NCBI GenBank assembly: GCA_039030075.1
Contig: JBCCEW010000016.1
Coordinates: 58,955 to 122,954, forward strand
Reading direction: 5' to 3'
From: Myxococcota bacterium
GTDB taxonomy: Bacteria; Myxococcota_A; UBA9160; SMWR01
Length of the DNA: 64,000 nt
The position numbers and the translations under genes were made by a program. The notes below the pieces were generated by a model. That model searched no databases and was not told where the DNA came from. It worked only from the letters and a program-made list of their open reading frames with translations. Shown here piece after piece: positions 1 to 8,533 of this stretch; position 1 is the stretch's first letter; each line of letters starts with the position of its first letter.

Positions 1-53
1 ACCACGGAGTTGGTGGTCCCCAGATCGATGCCAATGACCTTGCCGTCTGCCAT
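1..53 (-). CDS. dnaK: DnaK (Hsp70) chaperone, N-terminus only
   Basis: The first 17 codons of a minus-strand gene leave the window at its left edge. They read MADGKVIGIDLGTTNSV, the diagnostic N-terminus of Hsp70 ATPases, including the phosphate-1 loop DLGTTNS. DnaK is the cytosolic ATP-dependent folding chaperone. The ATG is the reverse complement of bases 51-53, and a GAGGAT ribosome binding site lies 4-5 bases upstream. The gene diverges from the type II secretion operon. The rest of the protein, and any grpE or dnaJ partner, lies outside the window. Confidence 0.92.
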   Translation of the reverse strand, partial: MADGKVIGIDLGTTNSV

Positions 54-379
54 GAAATCCTCGCTGTCGCTGAAAGAAGAAAGGGTGTGAATCGCTCCGG
101 CCGGGGGGTCGGAACGACCGCCGGAGCGCCGAAACGCGCGAAACCTGGGCGCTTCTGGGGGGGTGTCAAGCAAGAGACCGAGAAAATCCCGAAATGGGGC
201 CAAATCAACTCGCTCGCGTCGGGCCCAATGGGTTCCCCTAGGGGGTCGGGAACTTGCGCAAGGTGAGAGACGTCACAAGCCCGGGAACCGGATCGCCGAT
301 ACGAGGGGAACGCCCTAACTATCTGAATTCGCGCGGAGTATCCGTTGAGCGCCGGGGGGGCGCCGGTATACTCGCCGAG
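54..379. other. dnaK / gspC divergent intergenic region
   Basis: About 325 bases without a convincing gene. A TTG-started extension of gspC is possible from 254, but its translation is low-complexity and lacks a ribosome binding site. Visible elements are an inverted repeat GTTCCC/GGGAAC (232-253), the gspC promoter (345-372), and on the minus strand CCCCATTT (192-199), which resembles a heat-shock sigma -10 box for dnaK but has no good -35 partner. A minus-strand TTGACA is also present near 165-170 without a good -10. No CIRCE element was seen. Confidence 0.45.
345..372 (+). promoter_or_regulatory. Sigma-70-type promoter of the gsp operon
   Basis: TTGAGC (345-350), a 16-base spacer, then TATACT (367-372): five of six consensus bases in the -10. 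The expected transcription start falls at about 379-380, exactly at an in-frame TTG codon of gspC, so the message would be leaderless or nearly so. Confidence 0.55.
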
Positions 380-1309
380 TTGCGCTCAGGCCCGAGACGG
401 GGCGGGTTCGATTCGGCGAAACGCGACAAAACGGGCGTTGGAGCGGGCAAGCCACCAATGGGTTCATTGCTGAGCTGGACGGCGAACGGCGTCTTGTTCG
501 TCCTGGGATGTTTCCTGGCGGCCGAGACCGTGAACGAGATCATCGCCTCGACCCTGCTCGCCCCCTCCCCCGAAGTGCACGTGTCTGCACCGACCGCGGC
601 CGCAGTCGGCACGCGCAACTGGGCCGACCGCCAGGCCATCCTGGACCGCAATCTGTTCAACTCGAGCACGCTCCAAGCCTCGGTCGACGTCGCCGAGGCA
701 GAGGAAGAGCTCGAGAAGTCGAAGCTCCCGGTGACGCTGCTGGGCACGTTCGCCGCGAGTGATCCGGGGCTCTCCCGCGCCACGCTCCGGGACAAGGAAG
801 CCAACGACACCTTCGTGGTGGGCGTCGGCGACCAGATCAAGAACAAGGCCCTCGTCACCCGCATCGAGCGGCGCCGGGTCGTGCTCTCGGAGAACGGCCT
901 GCCCCGCGAGCTCACCCTGGAGGACGACGGCAAGCCGAAGGCGCGGCCCGTGCGCAGCGCCCGAGCGCGTCCCCCGCGTGTCCGCCCGCGACAGACGGTC
1001 ACCCGCAACCAGGTGCAGCAGAACCTGCGGAACCCGGCAAGCCTGCTCTCCCAGGCCCGCATCCTGCCGAAGTTCGAGGACGGCGAGATGGTGGGCCTCC
1101 AGGTGAGCGGCATCAAATCCGGGAGTCTCTTCGAAGAGCTCGGGATGCAGGACGGCGACGTGATCACCGAGTTCAACGGGATCCCGATCGACTCGCCCGA
1201 CGAGAGCGTGAAGATCCTGCAGGAGCTGTCGGAAGCCGACGAGCTCAACGTGGCGGGCTACAGCAAAGACGGAACCGAGTGGAACAAGGACCTGAACGTC
1301 GATGAGTAG
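380..1309 (+). CDS. gspC: Type II secretion inner-membrane protein GspC
   Basis: Links the inner-membrane platform of the type II secretion system to the outer-membrane secretin. A short basic N-terminus is followed by one transmembrane helix (near LLSWTANGVLFVLG), a periplasmic homology-region domain, an Arg/Pro-rich linker, and a C-terminal PDZ domain with GIKSGSLFEELGMQDGDVI. It is the first gene of a 12-gene gsp operon and overlaps gspD by 8 bases. The start is uncertain. I chose TTG 380 because a TATACT box lies 7 bases upstream, matching a leaderless pattern seen elsewhere in the window. ATG 458, just before the membrane helix, is the alternative; TTG 254 is less likely. Confidence 0.85.
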   Translation: MRSGPRRGGFDSAKRDKTGVGAGKPPMGSLLSWTANGVLFVLGCFLAAETVNEIIASTLLAPSPEVHVSAPTAAAVGTRNWADRQAILDRNLFNSSTLQASVDVAEAEEELEKSKLPVTLLGTFAASDPGLSRATLRDKEANDTFVVGVGDQIKNKALVTRIERRRVVLSENGLPRELTLEDDGKPKARPVRSARARPPRVRPRQTVTRNQVQQNLRNPASLLSQARILPKFEDGEMVGLQVSGIKSGSLFEELGMQDGDVITEFNGIPIDSPDESVKILQELSEADELNVAGYSKDGTEWNKDLNVDE

Positions 1310-3806
1310 TGATCGCCAGCCGAGCACCTGGGGCTGCTGGGGCGCCGCCCTCTGCCTCGTGCTGTGCATGGCATGGGGTGGGCCGAGCGCAGTCTCCGCG
1401 CAGGACTACGATGAGCAGGCGCTCGTCACCCTCGACTTTGCGGACGCCGAACTCGCGGACGTCATCGAGACCATCGCGCGCGCCACGAACCGAAACTTCA
1501 TCTACGACGATCGCGTGCGCGGTCGCGTCACGATCGTGTCTCCCGACCCGGTCCCGGTCGACCAGGCCTACGCGGTCTTCGAGTCCGTGCTGCAGGTGAA
1601 GGGCTTCACCACCGTGACCACGCCCGGCGGCGCCATCAAGGTGGTGCCGATCCGCGAGGCGAAGGAGTCGAGCATCGAGACGGTGCGGAGCTCGCGCCGC
1701 CCGCCGAACCGCGATCGCTTCGTCACCCGCCTGATCCCGTTGCGCTACATCGACGCCAACTCGATCGTCGACACGCTGAAGCCCCTGGTCTCGAAGGACG
1801 CCGCCATGGCGGCGTACGCGCCCACGAACACGGTGATCCTGACCGAGTCCTCGTCGAACATTCGCCGCCTGATCGCGATCCTCGAATCGATCGACGTCGA
1901 GACCTACAAGGAAGAGCTCGCCGTCATCAACGTGGTGCACGCCGACGCGTCGACCCTCGCGGAGCAGGTCTCCGAAATCTACGGCGCGGAGGTCTCCCAG
2001 GGGGCCGCCCGTACGCGCCGTGCTGCGCGTCGGCGCAACGACAACAACAATCCCGCCGCCCAGGCGAACAAGCCGCCGGTCCGCATCATCACGGACGAAC
2101 GCACGAACTCGCTCCTGGTGTTGGCGCCGCGCGCCGCGCTCGTCGAGGTGCGACGCCTGGTGGCGAAGCTCGACGTCCCGGTCACCGGCGGCGGGCGCAT
2201 CCACGTCTACTACCTGAACAATGCGAACGCCGAGGAGATGGCGGAGACGTTGAGCGGCCTGCTCGGCGGTGGCGGCGGTTCCACCACCACGACCACGAGC
2301 AACGGCACGCCGGGCCAGGGCGCCCAGGCGATCCGTACCGCGGTCACCGGCCTGTCCGACGGCATCAACGTCTCGGCCGACCCCGCGACGAACTCGCTGA
2401 TCATCCAGGCCAGCCTCGAGGGCTTCAACACCCTCGCCGAGGTCATCAAGAAGCTCGACGTCGAGCGCCCCCAGGTCTCGGTCGAAGCCCTGATCATGGA
2501 GCTGACCGTCAACGACGACGAGGACATCGGCTTCTCCGGGTTGCTGCAGGCCATCAACGGCGACACGAACCTGGCGATCACCACGGCGACGACAGCTGGT
2601 GCCAGTGGCGTGCCGGTCGCGCCGATTGCGAGCGCGGTGGGTGACGGCGCGCTGCCGCTGGTGGGACGCCTCGTCCGCGACTCGCGCGACGTCGACGCCG
2701 CCGGGAACCGCGGGGGCAGCGGCACGATCATCGATCAGATCATCAACCTGTCGGCGAGCAACGGCGACGTGAACATCGTCTCGGCGCCCCACATCCTCAC
2801 CTCGGACAACGAGCAGGCCGAGATCCGCGTCGGCGACAACATCCCGATCATCAGCAGCCGCGTCGAGTCCGCACAAGGCCAGACCGACGGTCTGGCGACG
2901 TCGGTGAACGTCGAGCGCCAGGACATCGGGGTGACCCTGCGCGTGACCCCCCAGATCACCGAAGGCGACAGCCTGCGCATGGAGATCTTCCAGGAGATCA
3001 CCGAGATCAACTCGAACCTCGCCGTCGGCAACGTCAACGACGTGGGTGTCGCGCTGTCGAACCGGCGCATCGAGAACACGGTGGTCGTGCGCGACGGCGA
3101 GACCGTCGTGATCGGCGGCCTGCTCTCCGACGTGCTCGACGAGAGCGTCACGAAGGTCCCGTGGCTCGGCGACATCCCGTTCCTCGGCTGGGCCTTCAAG
3201 TCGACGAACGAGGAGATCCGCAAGACGAACCTGCTCGTCTTCCTGACGCCGCGCATCGTACGCACGCCCCTCGACCTCGAACACGACACCATCCGCCGCC
3301 GCGAGGAGTTCCGCGAGCACTCGACGGGCCGCGCGCTCACCCTCAACGACTCGGAGCTCGACGAAGAGGCCCAGCGGATCGCGCTGGCCCGCGAGCAGGG
3401 CGTCCCCTACGAGCCCGACTACCACGACCAGCCGGTTCGGGAACGCCTGGCCAAGCACAGTGCGCGCTACCCCAGCGATCGGATGAAGGAGATCGAACGC
3501 GCCCGCGAGGAGAAGGCGGCCGGCGAGGAAGCCGCCGCCGCGAGCCGCGCGTTCGATCGCTACATGCTCCAGGCCGCGATCCTGAGCGACCCCCAGGCGG
3601 CCCAGGACCTGCTCACCGATTTGATCGACTCGGGCCACGACGGGACGCTGGTCTCCGCCCAGTTCGGCGACAGCGTGATCTACGAAGTCCACCTCGGTCC
3701 CTACGCGACCCTCGACGATGCAAACCGCATCGGCGAAGCGGTCCGGCGCTCCCACGGGCTGGCCCCGGCTGTCCTGATCCGGGACGAGGAAGAAGCGAAT
3801 GAGTGA
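1302..3806 (+). CDS. gspD: Type II secretion secretin GspD with C-terminal SPOR-like domain
   Basis: Outer-membrane secretin forming the exit channel. A signal peptide ends near AVSAQ, followed by N0 (about residues 45-120), repeated N1-N3 domains, and the secretin beta-barrel domain with VPWLGDIPFLGWAF and TNLLVFLTPRIV near residues 620-655. At 834 residues it is longer than the usual 650-700. After a charged linker, about residues 751-828 match the SPOR pattern by eye (YMLQAAILSDPQ, then YEVHLGPYATLDDANRI). SPOR domains bind denuded peptidoglycan, so this tail could anchor or localise the secretin. Overlaps gspC and gspE by 8 bases each. Secretin call very secure; SPOR call inferred. Confidence 0.95.
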   Translation: MSSDRQPSTWGCWGAALCLVLCMAWGGPSAVSAQDYDEQALVTLDFADAELADVIETIARATNRNFIYDDRVRGRVTIVSPDPVPVDQAYAVFESVLQVKGFTTVTTPGGAIKVVPIREAKESSIETVRSSRRPPNRDRFVTRLIPLRYIDANSIVDTLKPLVSKDAAMAAYAPTNTVILTESSSNIRRLIAILESIDVETYKEELAVINVVHADASTLAEQVSEIYGAEVSQGAARTRRAARRRNDNNNPAAQANKPPVRIITDERTNSLLVLAPRAALVEVRRLVAKLDVPVTGGGRIHVYYLNNANAEEMAETLSGLLGGGGGSTTTTTSNGTPGQGAQAIRTAVTGLSDGINVSADPATNSLIIQASLEGFNTLAEVIKKLDVERPQVSVEALIMELTVNDDEDIGFSGLLQAINGDTNLAITTATTAGASGVPVAPIASAVGDGALPLVGRLVRDSRDVDAAGNRGGSGTIIDQIINLSASNGDVNIVSAPHILTSDNEQAEIRVGDNIPIISSRVESAQGQTDGLATSVNVERQDIGVTLRVTPQITEGDSLRMEIFQEITEINSNLAVGNVNDVGVALSNRRIENTVVVRDGETVVIGGLLSDVLDESVTKVPWLGDIPFLGWAFKSTNEEIRKTNLLVFLTPRIVRTPLDLEHDTIRRREEFREHSTGRALTLNDSELDEEAQRIALAREQGVPYEPDYHDQPVRERLAKHSARYPSDRMKEIERAREEKAAGEEAAAASRAFDRYMLQAAILSDPQAAQDLLTDLIDSGHDGTLVSAQFGDSVIYEVHLGPYATLDDANRIGEAVRRSHGLAPAVLIRDEEEANE

Positions 3807-5571
3807 GGCGACCACCACGCTCTCCCACCCGGCCCACGAGCGGGTCGTCGAACGCCGCGACGTCGGCGACATCCTCTTGCGCACGACGTCCCTCACCGAT
3901 GAACAGCTCGCAGAAGCGCGCGCCGCGCACCGCGAGAACGGCGGGCGATTGGGCGAGCACCTGGTAGCGCGGGGCCACGTCACCGCCGACCAGCTGCTGG
4001 GTGCCCTCGGCGAGCAGCTCCACCTGCCGATTCGCAACCAGATCCACATCGAGGATGTCGACGAGGCGCTGATCGAGAAGGTGCCGATCGCGTTCGCGAA
4101 GGACCACGGCATCCTGCCGCTCCGGCGCGACCCGGGTGGTGCGGTCCGCGTGGCGGTGTCGAACCCGCTCGAGACGACGCCCCTCGACGACCTGCGGCTG
4201 CTCTTCGACGGCGCCGAGGTCCAGATCGAGCTCGCCACCCAGCGCACCATCCTGGGCGCGATCAACGAGGTCTACGACCGGGGCCCGAGCTCCACGGACG
4301 CCCTGGCGTCGGACGCGGCCGAAGACCTCGACTCGCTGGCCACCGAGATCAGCCAGGAACCGCAGGACCTGCTCGAGTCGGGCGACGACGACGCACCGAT
4401 CATCAAGCTGGTGAACTCGCTCTTGCACAACGCGGTGAAGGAGCGCGCGAGCGACCTCCACCTCGAGCCCTTCGAGAACGAGCTGCGCGTCCGCTTCCGC
4501 ATCGACAACGTGCTCTACGAGCCGATCAAGCCGCTGCCGCGCTCCTTGCAGGCCAGCATCGTCTCGCGCATCAAGATCATGGGGCACCTGAACATCGCCG
4601 AGAAGCGATTGCCGCAGGACGGCCGCATCCGCCTGAAGATCGCCGGGCGCGACTACGACGTCCGCCTCAGCACGCTCCCCGTCGCCTTCGGCGAGCGCGT
4701 CGTGATGCGTCTGTTGCCCCGGACCCAGGAGCTCCTCGACCTCACGACCCTGGGCTTCGACGAGCAGCAGCTCGCGACCATGCAGAAACTGATCACGCGG
4801 CCGAACGGGATCGTGCTCGTCACGGGCCCGACCGGTAGCGGCAAGACGACGACGCTCTACGGCGCGCTGTCTCGCATCAACGCGACGGACAAGAACATCA
4901 TCACGATCGAGGACCCGGTCGAAATCCAGCTGCCGGGGGTGGGTCAGATCGAGGTGAACGCGAAGGTCGGCCTCACCTTCGCGAGCGGCTTGCGTTCGAT
5001 CCTGCGTCAGGACCCGAACGTCATCCTCGTGGGTGAGATCCGCGACCTCGAGACCGCAGAGATCGCGATCCAGGCATCGCTGACCGGCCACCTCGTGTTC
5101 TCCACGCTCCACACCAACGACGCGCCGAGCGCCATCACGCGACTCGTCGACATGGGCGTGGAGCCCTTCCTGGTCGGTTCGTCGCTCGTGGCCGTCCTCG
5201 CCCAGCGTCTGGTGCGCATGCTCTGCCCGGACTGCAAGACGCCGTACGAAGCTACCGCTGAAGAGCTGCGCGACCTCGGCGTCAAGGCGTCGGGCCGGCG
5301 AGTGCGCCTCTACCGCCCGGAAGGCTGCGCGGGTTGCAACTACGCCGGGTACCGGGGCCGGATCGGCATCTTCGAGCTGATGCAGGTCGATGACACGATC
5401 CGCAACCTGGTCAGCCAGAACATCGATTCGAAGACGATCAAGAGCGCGGCGATCAAGCAGGGCATGCATCCCTTGCGTGCAGACGGGGCGCGGAAGGTGC
5501 TGGCGGGTCTGACCTCGGTGGCCGAGGTCATCCGGGGCACGGAAGAGCAGGCCGCGGTCGCTCAGATCTAG
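3799..5571 (+). CDS. gspE: Type II secretion ATPase GspE
   Basis: Cytoplasmic hexameric ATPase that drives pseudopilus assembly. An N-terminal GspE/PilB-type domain (about residues 15-150) precedes the catalytic domain with Walker A GPTGSGKTTTLYG (about 342-354), an Asp box, Walker B ILVGEIRD, and a His box in LVFSTLHTNDA. A tetracysteine zinc module follows (CPDC, then CAGC about 40 residues later), typical of this family. 590 residues, slightly longer than Escherichia homologues. Starts inside the end of gspD; followed 8 bases later by gspF. Confidence 0.97.
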   Translation: MSEATTTLSHPAHERVVERRDVGDILLRTTSLTDEQLAEARAAHRENGGRLGEHLVARGHVTADQLLGALGEQLHLPIRNQIHIEDVDEALIEKVPIAFAKDHGILPLRRDPGGAVRVAVSNPLETTPLDDLRLLFDGAEVQIELATQRTILGAINEVYDRGPSSTDALASDAAEDLDSLATEISQEPQDLLESGDDDAPIIKLVNSLLHNAVKERASDLHLEPFENELRVRFRIDNVLYEPIKPLPRSLQASIVSRIKIMGHLNIAEKRLPQDGRIRLKIAGRDYDVRLSTLPVAFGERVVMRLLPRTQELLDLTTLGFDEQQLATMQKLITRPNGIVLVTGPTGSGKTTTLYGALSRINATDKNIITIEDPVEIQLPGVGQIEVNAKVGLTFASGLRSILRQDPNVILVGEIRDLETAEIAIQASLTGHLVFSTLHTNDAPSAITRLVDMGVEPFLVGSSLVAVLAQRLVRMLCPDCKTPYEATAEELRDLGVKASGRRVRLYRPEGCAGCNYAGYRGRIGIFELMQVDDTIRNLVSQNIDSKTIKSAAIKQGMHPLRADGARKVLAGLTSVAEVIRGTEEQAAVAQI

Positions 5572-5579
5572 GGGGACGG

Positions 5580-6812
5580 GTGCCGGTCTACGCTTACAAG
5601 GGCGTCACGGCTTCCGGGAAGAAGACGCGGGGGAACCTCGACGCCGAGAGCCCGCGCTCTGCCCGGGCTCGACTGCGTCGCGACGGCATCTTCCTCACGG
5701 AGCTGGCCGAGGGACACGAATCCGCGGTCCCCTCCGTGGGTGGGAAGAGCTTCGAGTTCTCCCTTCCCAGCTTGCAGCGGGTCTCCTCTCTGGACCTCGC
5801 GCTCGCCACCCGCCAGCTCGCGACGCTCGTCGGCGCCGGGATCCCGCTGGTCGGCGCGTTGCGAGCGCTCTCCGAGCAGGTCGAGAACCAGAAGCTCAAG
5901 AACGTGTTGGGCCAGGTGCGCGACCGCGTGAACGAAGGCGCGGCACTCGCCGACGCCATGACCGCCTCGGGCTCGGTGTTCCCCGAGCTGTACATCGGCA
6001 TGGTCCGCGCCGGCGAGGCCGGCGGCGCCCTCGAGACGGTGCTGGACCGCCTGGCCGACTACCTCGAGAGCCAGGTCCGACTGCGGAACAAAGTCAGCTC
6101 GATCCTCATCTATCCAGCGATGATGTTCCTGTTCGCGTGTCTGGTGGTCGGAGCGCTGGTGACCGTCGTGTTGCCACAGATCACCGAACTGCTCGCGAGC
6201 CTCAACCAGCCCCTGCCCTTCTACACGCGCTGGATCATCGCGCTATCGAACTTCACCCGCGATTACTGGTGGGCGCTCATCATCGCCGGGATCCTCGTCG
6301 CCATGGGGTTCCGTGCCATCCTGCGCACCGAGCGCGGACGCTCCACCTACGATCGCGTGATCCTGCGGATTCCCGTGGTGGGACGCATGGTCCGGCTGGT
6401 GGCCATCTCGCGCTTCTCGCGAACGCTCTCCACGCTGCTCTCGGGCGGCCTTCCCATTACCCGCGCGTTGCAGACCTCGGGCGAGGTCGCGGCCAACACG
6501 GTGCTCGCCGAGGCCATCGAGGCCGCCCGCACCAGCATCACCGAGGGCGCCAGCGTCGCGGCGCCGCTGCGCGCGAGTGGCCAGTTCCCGCCGATGGTCA
6601 CCCACATGATCGAGGTGGGGGAACAGAGTGGCGAGCTCGAGGGCATGCTCGTGAAGGTGTCCGACACCTACGAGGAGCAGGTCGAGACCACGGTGACGCG
6701 GCTCACGGCCCTGCTCGAACCGCTCTTGATTCTCGTCATGGTGGGCATCGTGCTGGTCATCATTCTGGCTACGCTCGTGCCCCTTCTACAGATCACGAGT
6801 TCCTTGGGTTGA
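5580..6812 (+). CDS. gspF: Type II secretion platform protein GspF
   Basis: Polytopic inner-membrane protein of the assembly platform. The N-terminus MPVYAYKGVTASGKK is typical. Two T2SSF domains (about residues 75-195 and 275-400) flank the membrane helices, with the conserved GEAGGALE and GEQSGELE motifs in the respective repeats. 410 residues is the normal length. GTG start at 5580, after a GGGGGAC stretch. Fourth gene of the gsp operon. Confidence 0.96.
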   Translation: MPVYAYKGVTASGKKTRGNLDAESPRSARARLRRDGIFLTELAEGHESAVPSVGGKSFEFSLPSLQRVSSLDLALATRQLATLVGAGIPLVGALRALSEQVENQKLKNVLGQVRDRVNEGAALADAMTASGSVFPELYIGMVRAGEAGGALETVLDRLADYLESQVRLRNKVSSILIYPAMMFLFACLVVGALVTVVLPQITELLASLNQPLPFYTRWIIALSNFTRDYWWALIIAGILVAMGFRAILRTERGRSTYDRVILRIPVVGRMVRLVAISRFSRTLSTLLSGGLPITRALQTSGEVAANTVLAEAIEAARTSITEGASVAAPLRASGQFPPMVTHMIEVGEQSGELEGMLVKVSDTYEEQVETTVTRLTALLEPLLILVMVGIVLVIILATLVPLLQITSSLG

Positions 6813-6823
6813 GAGGAGACCTC

Positions 6824-7318
6824 ATGAACACCGACCCCCGACATCTCCACGATTGCGAATCGAACGAGGGCCGGGCACGCCGAGCCCGCGGCTTCACCCT
6901 CATCGAGATCATGGCGGTGGTGCTGATCATCGGATTGCTCAGCACCCTCGTCGGCATCGCCATCTTCCCGCAGATCGACAAGGCGCGGGTGAACACCGCC
7001 CGCTCCCAGCTGAAGATGCTCGACGCTGCACTCGAGACCTACCGCATGGACAACGCCAAGTTCCCGACGAGCGAACAAGGCCTCGTCTCGCTGGTGCGAC
7101 CGCCCGCCGACGCCCGCAACGCGCCCCCCGGAGGCAGCTACCTCCGGGAGAAGCGCGTCCCGGCCGATCCGTGGGGCAACCCCTATCAGTACGAGGCGCC
7201 GGGTCAGCACAACAAGCACGCCTACGACCTCTGGTCCCTGGGCGCCGACGGCGCCCCGGGCGGAACCGGCGTAGACGCCGACATCGGCAACTGGGCGTCG
7301 GACGACCTCGACACCTGA
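6824..7318 (+). CDS. gspG: Major pseudopilin GspG
   Basis: Main subunit of the type II secretion pseudopilus. The prepilin peptidase site is RARG|FTLIEIMAVV with Glu at +5, followed by the hydrophobic helix. The C-terminal part carries DPWGNPYQY and a calcium-loop-like LWSLGADGAPGG, both typical of GspG. 164 residues with a long (about 23-residue) leader. The ATG at 6824 is preceded by GAGAGGAGA, a good ribosome binding site; the same frame is open much further upstream but without sense. Confidence 0.96.
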   Translation: MNTDPRHLHDCESNEGRARRARGFTLIEIMAVVLIIGLLSTLVGIAIFPQIDKARVNTARSQLKMLDAALETYRMDNAKFPTSEQGLVSLVRPPADARNAPPGGSYLREKRVPADPWGNPYQYEAPGQHNKHAYDLWSLGADGAPGGTGVDADIGNWASDDLDT

Positions 7319-7323
7319 TCTCG

Positions 7324-7914
7324 ATGGGTACACGGCGCGCGCAAGAGCGACGCCAGGGCTTCACCCTCATCGAGATCCTGGCGGTCGCGGCGATCCTGGC
7401 GTTGGTCGCGGCTTTCGTCGCGCCCAACCTGGGCGGGCTGCGCAAGCGCGCGCTGCGTGCGGAAGCCCAGCGCATCAGCAGCCCGCTCGAGCTGGCGCGT
7501 CAGCGTGCGATCGTCACCGGGATCCCGCACCGACTCTGGATGGATCTCGACGAGGCCGAGTTCCGGCTGGAGTGGCTCGCCGACGATCCCGACCGCCCCG
7601 CCCGGCCTGCGGCGGGCGCGTTCGACCTCTACGGCAATGCGCCTTTGAACCTGGAAGCGCCCCTGGCCCAGCAGCAGCGCTTCCAACCGATTCCAGGGAA
7701 CTTCGGACGCCTGCAGATCGTGACGGCGCCCTTCTATTTCCAGGCCCTCGATACCCCCGAAGGCGTGGTCGAGGACGGGCAGACCTACGTGCTCTTCCAG
7801 CAGGATGGCAGCGCGGACCAGAGCCGGATCTGGATCGAAGACAAGGAAGGTCTGCGCATCGCTCTAGACGTCTATCCGCTCGACGAGCGGATCCGGATCC
7901 GTGACGACGTCTAG
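7324..7914 (+). CDS. gspH: Minor pseudopilin GspH
   Basis: Minor pseudopilin with prepilin cleavage site RRQG|FTLIEILAVAAIL and a 196-residue globular body. The position right after gspG and before gspI supports GspH. ATG at 7324, six bases after the gspG stop, so translation is probably coupled. The C-terminus overlaps gspI by 14 bases. Confidence 0.88.
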   Translation: MGTRRAQERRQGFTLIEILAVAAILALVAAFVAPNLGGLRKRALRAEAQRISSPLELARQRAIVTGIPHRLWMDLDEAEFRLEWLADDPDRPARPAAGAFDLYGNAPLNLEAPLAQQQRFQPIPGNFGRLQIVTAPFYFQALDTPEGVVEDGQTYVLFQQDGSADQSRIWIEDKEGLRIALDVYPLDERIRIRDDV

Positions 7915-8533
7915 CGCCACCCGACCCAGTGGCTTCACCCTGCTCGAGGTGCTCGCGGCGGTGCTCGTCCTCGGGCTCCTCTACACGGTCCTCGCCACCG
8001 CGGCGCTGCGAGGCCTGCGCTCGGAGGGCATCGATCGCCGCCGGGCCGAGGCGGCCCTTCTCGCCGACGCGCGGCTCGGTGAGCTCGAGGCGGCCTTCGC
8101 GATGGGACAGAACCTGGACTTCGGCTCCAGCGAGGAGGAAGTCCCGCCCTACACGGTCCGGGTCGAGGTCCTCCCCGAGGAGGTGTTGAGCCTGCTCCCG
8201 GCGGAAGTCCAGCGCCAGGCCGCACTCGAAGCGCGGGAGACGGGCCTCGAATCCCTGCTGATCGACGAGCGTGGCCAGAGCCGGTTGCAGCGCATCGAAC
8301 TCGCCGTCGAGTGGGACGAGGCCGGCGAGATCTACCAGGTGCGACGCACCACCCACGGCTTCGACCCGGCCTCGGTGGCCCATCTGCTCCAGGCCCAGCA
8401 GGCCGGCGATGGCGGCGACGCCGCGGGCGTTCCGTCGGACACGGGTGACACGGCCGGCGGTGACGACGGCCTCGTCGAGGCCCTCGGTGGCAACGTCCCG
8501 CCCGAGCTGCAGCGGGAGCTCCAGGGCCGATGA
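7901..8533 (+). CDS. gspI: Minor pseudopilin GspI
   Basis: Prepilin-type N-terminus RPSG|FTLLEVLAAVLVLG with Glu5; GspI forms the pseudopilus tip with GspJ and GspK. 210 residues is longer than the usual 120-130. The extra length is a Gln/Gly/Asp-rich C-terminal tail (about residues 165-210) that looks disordered. GTG start at 7901 inside gspH; ends overlapping gspJ by 4 bases. Confidence 0.88.
   Translation: MTTSSATRPSGFTLLEVLAAVLVLGLLYTVLATAALRGLRSEGIDRRRAEAALLADARLGELEAAFAMGQNLDFGSSEEEVPPYTVRVEVLPEEVLSLLPAEVQRQAALEARETGLESLLIDERGQSRLQRIELAVEWDEAGEIYQVRRTTHGFDPASVAHLLQAQQAGDGGDAAGVPSDTGDTAGGDDGLVEALGGNVPPELQRELQGR

Noticed and set aside
192..199. CCCCATTT as a heat-shock sigma -10 box for dnaK
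   Set aside because: No CTTGAAA-like -35 at the right distance; kept only as a remark in the intergenic entry.
1245..4265. A 1006-codon open frame on the minus strand opposite gspD/gspE, and similar long antisense frames elsewhere (for example 14767-16770 minus and 58881-61703 plus)
   Set aside because: They lie opposite clear conserved genes, are Arg/Asp/Gly-rich without domains, and are the expected by-product of high-GC third positions.
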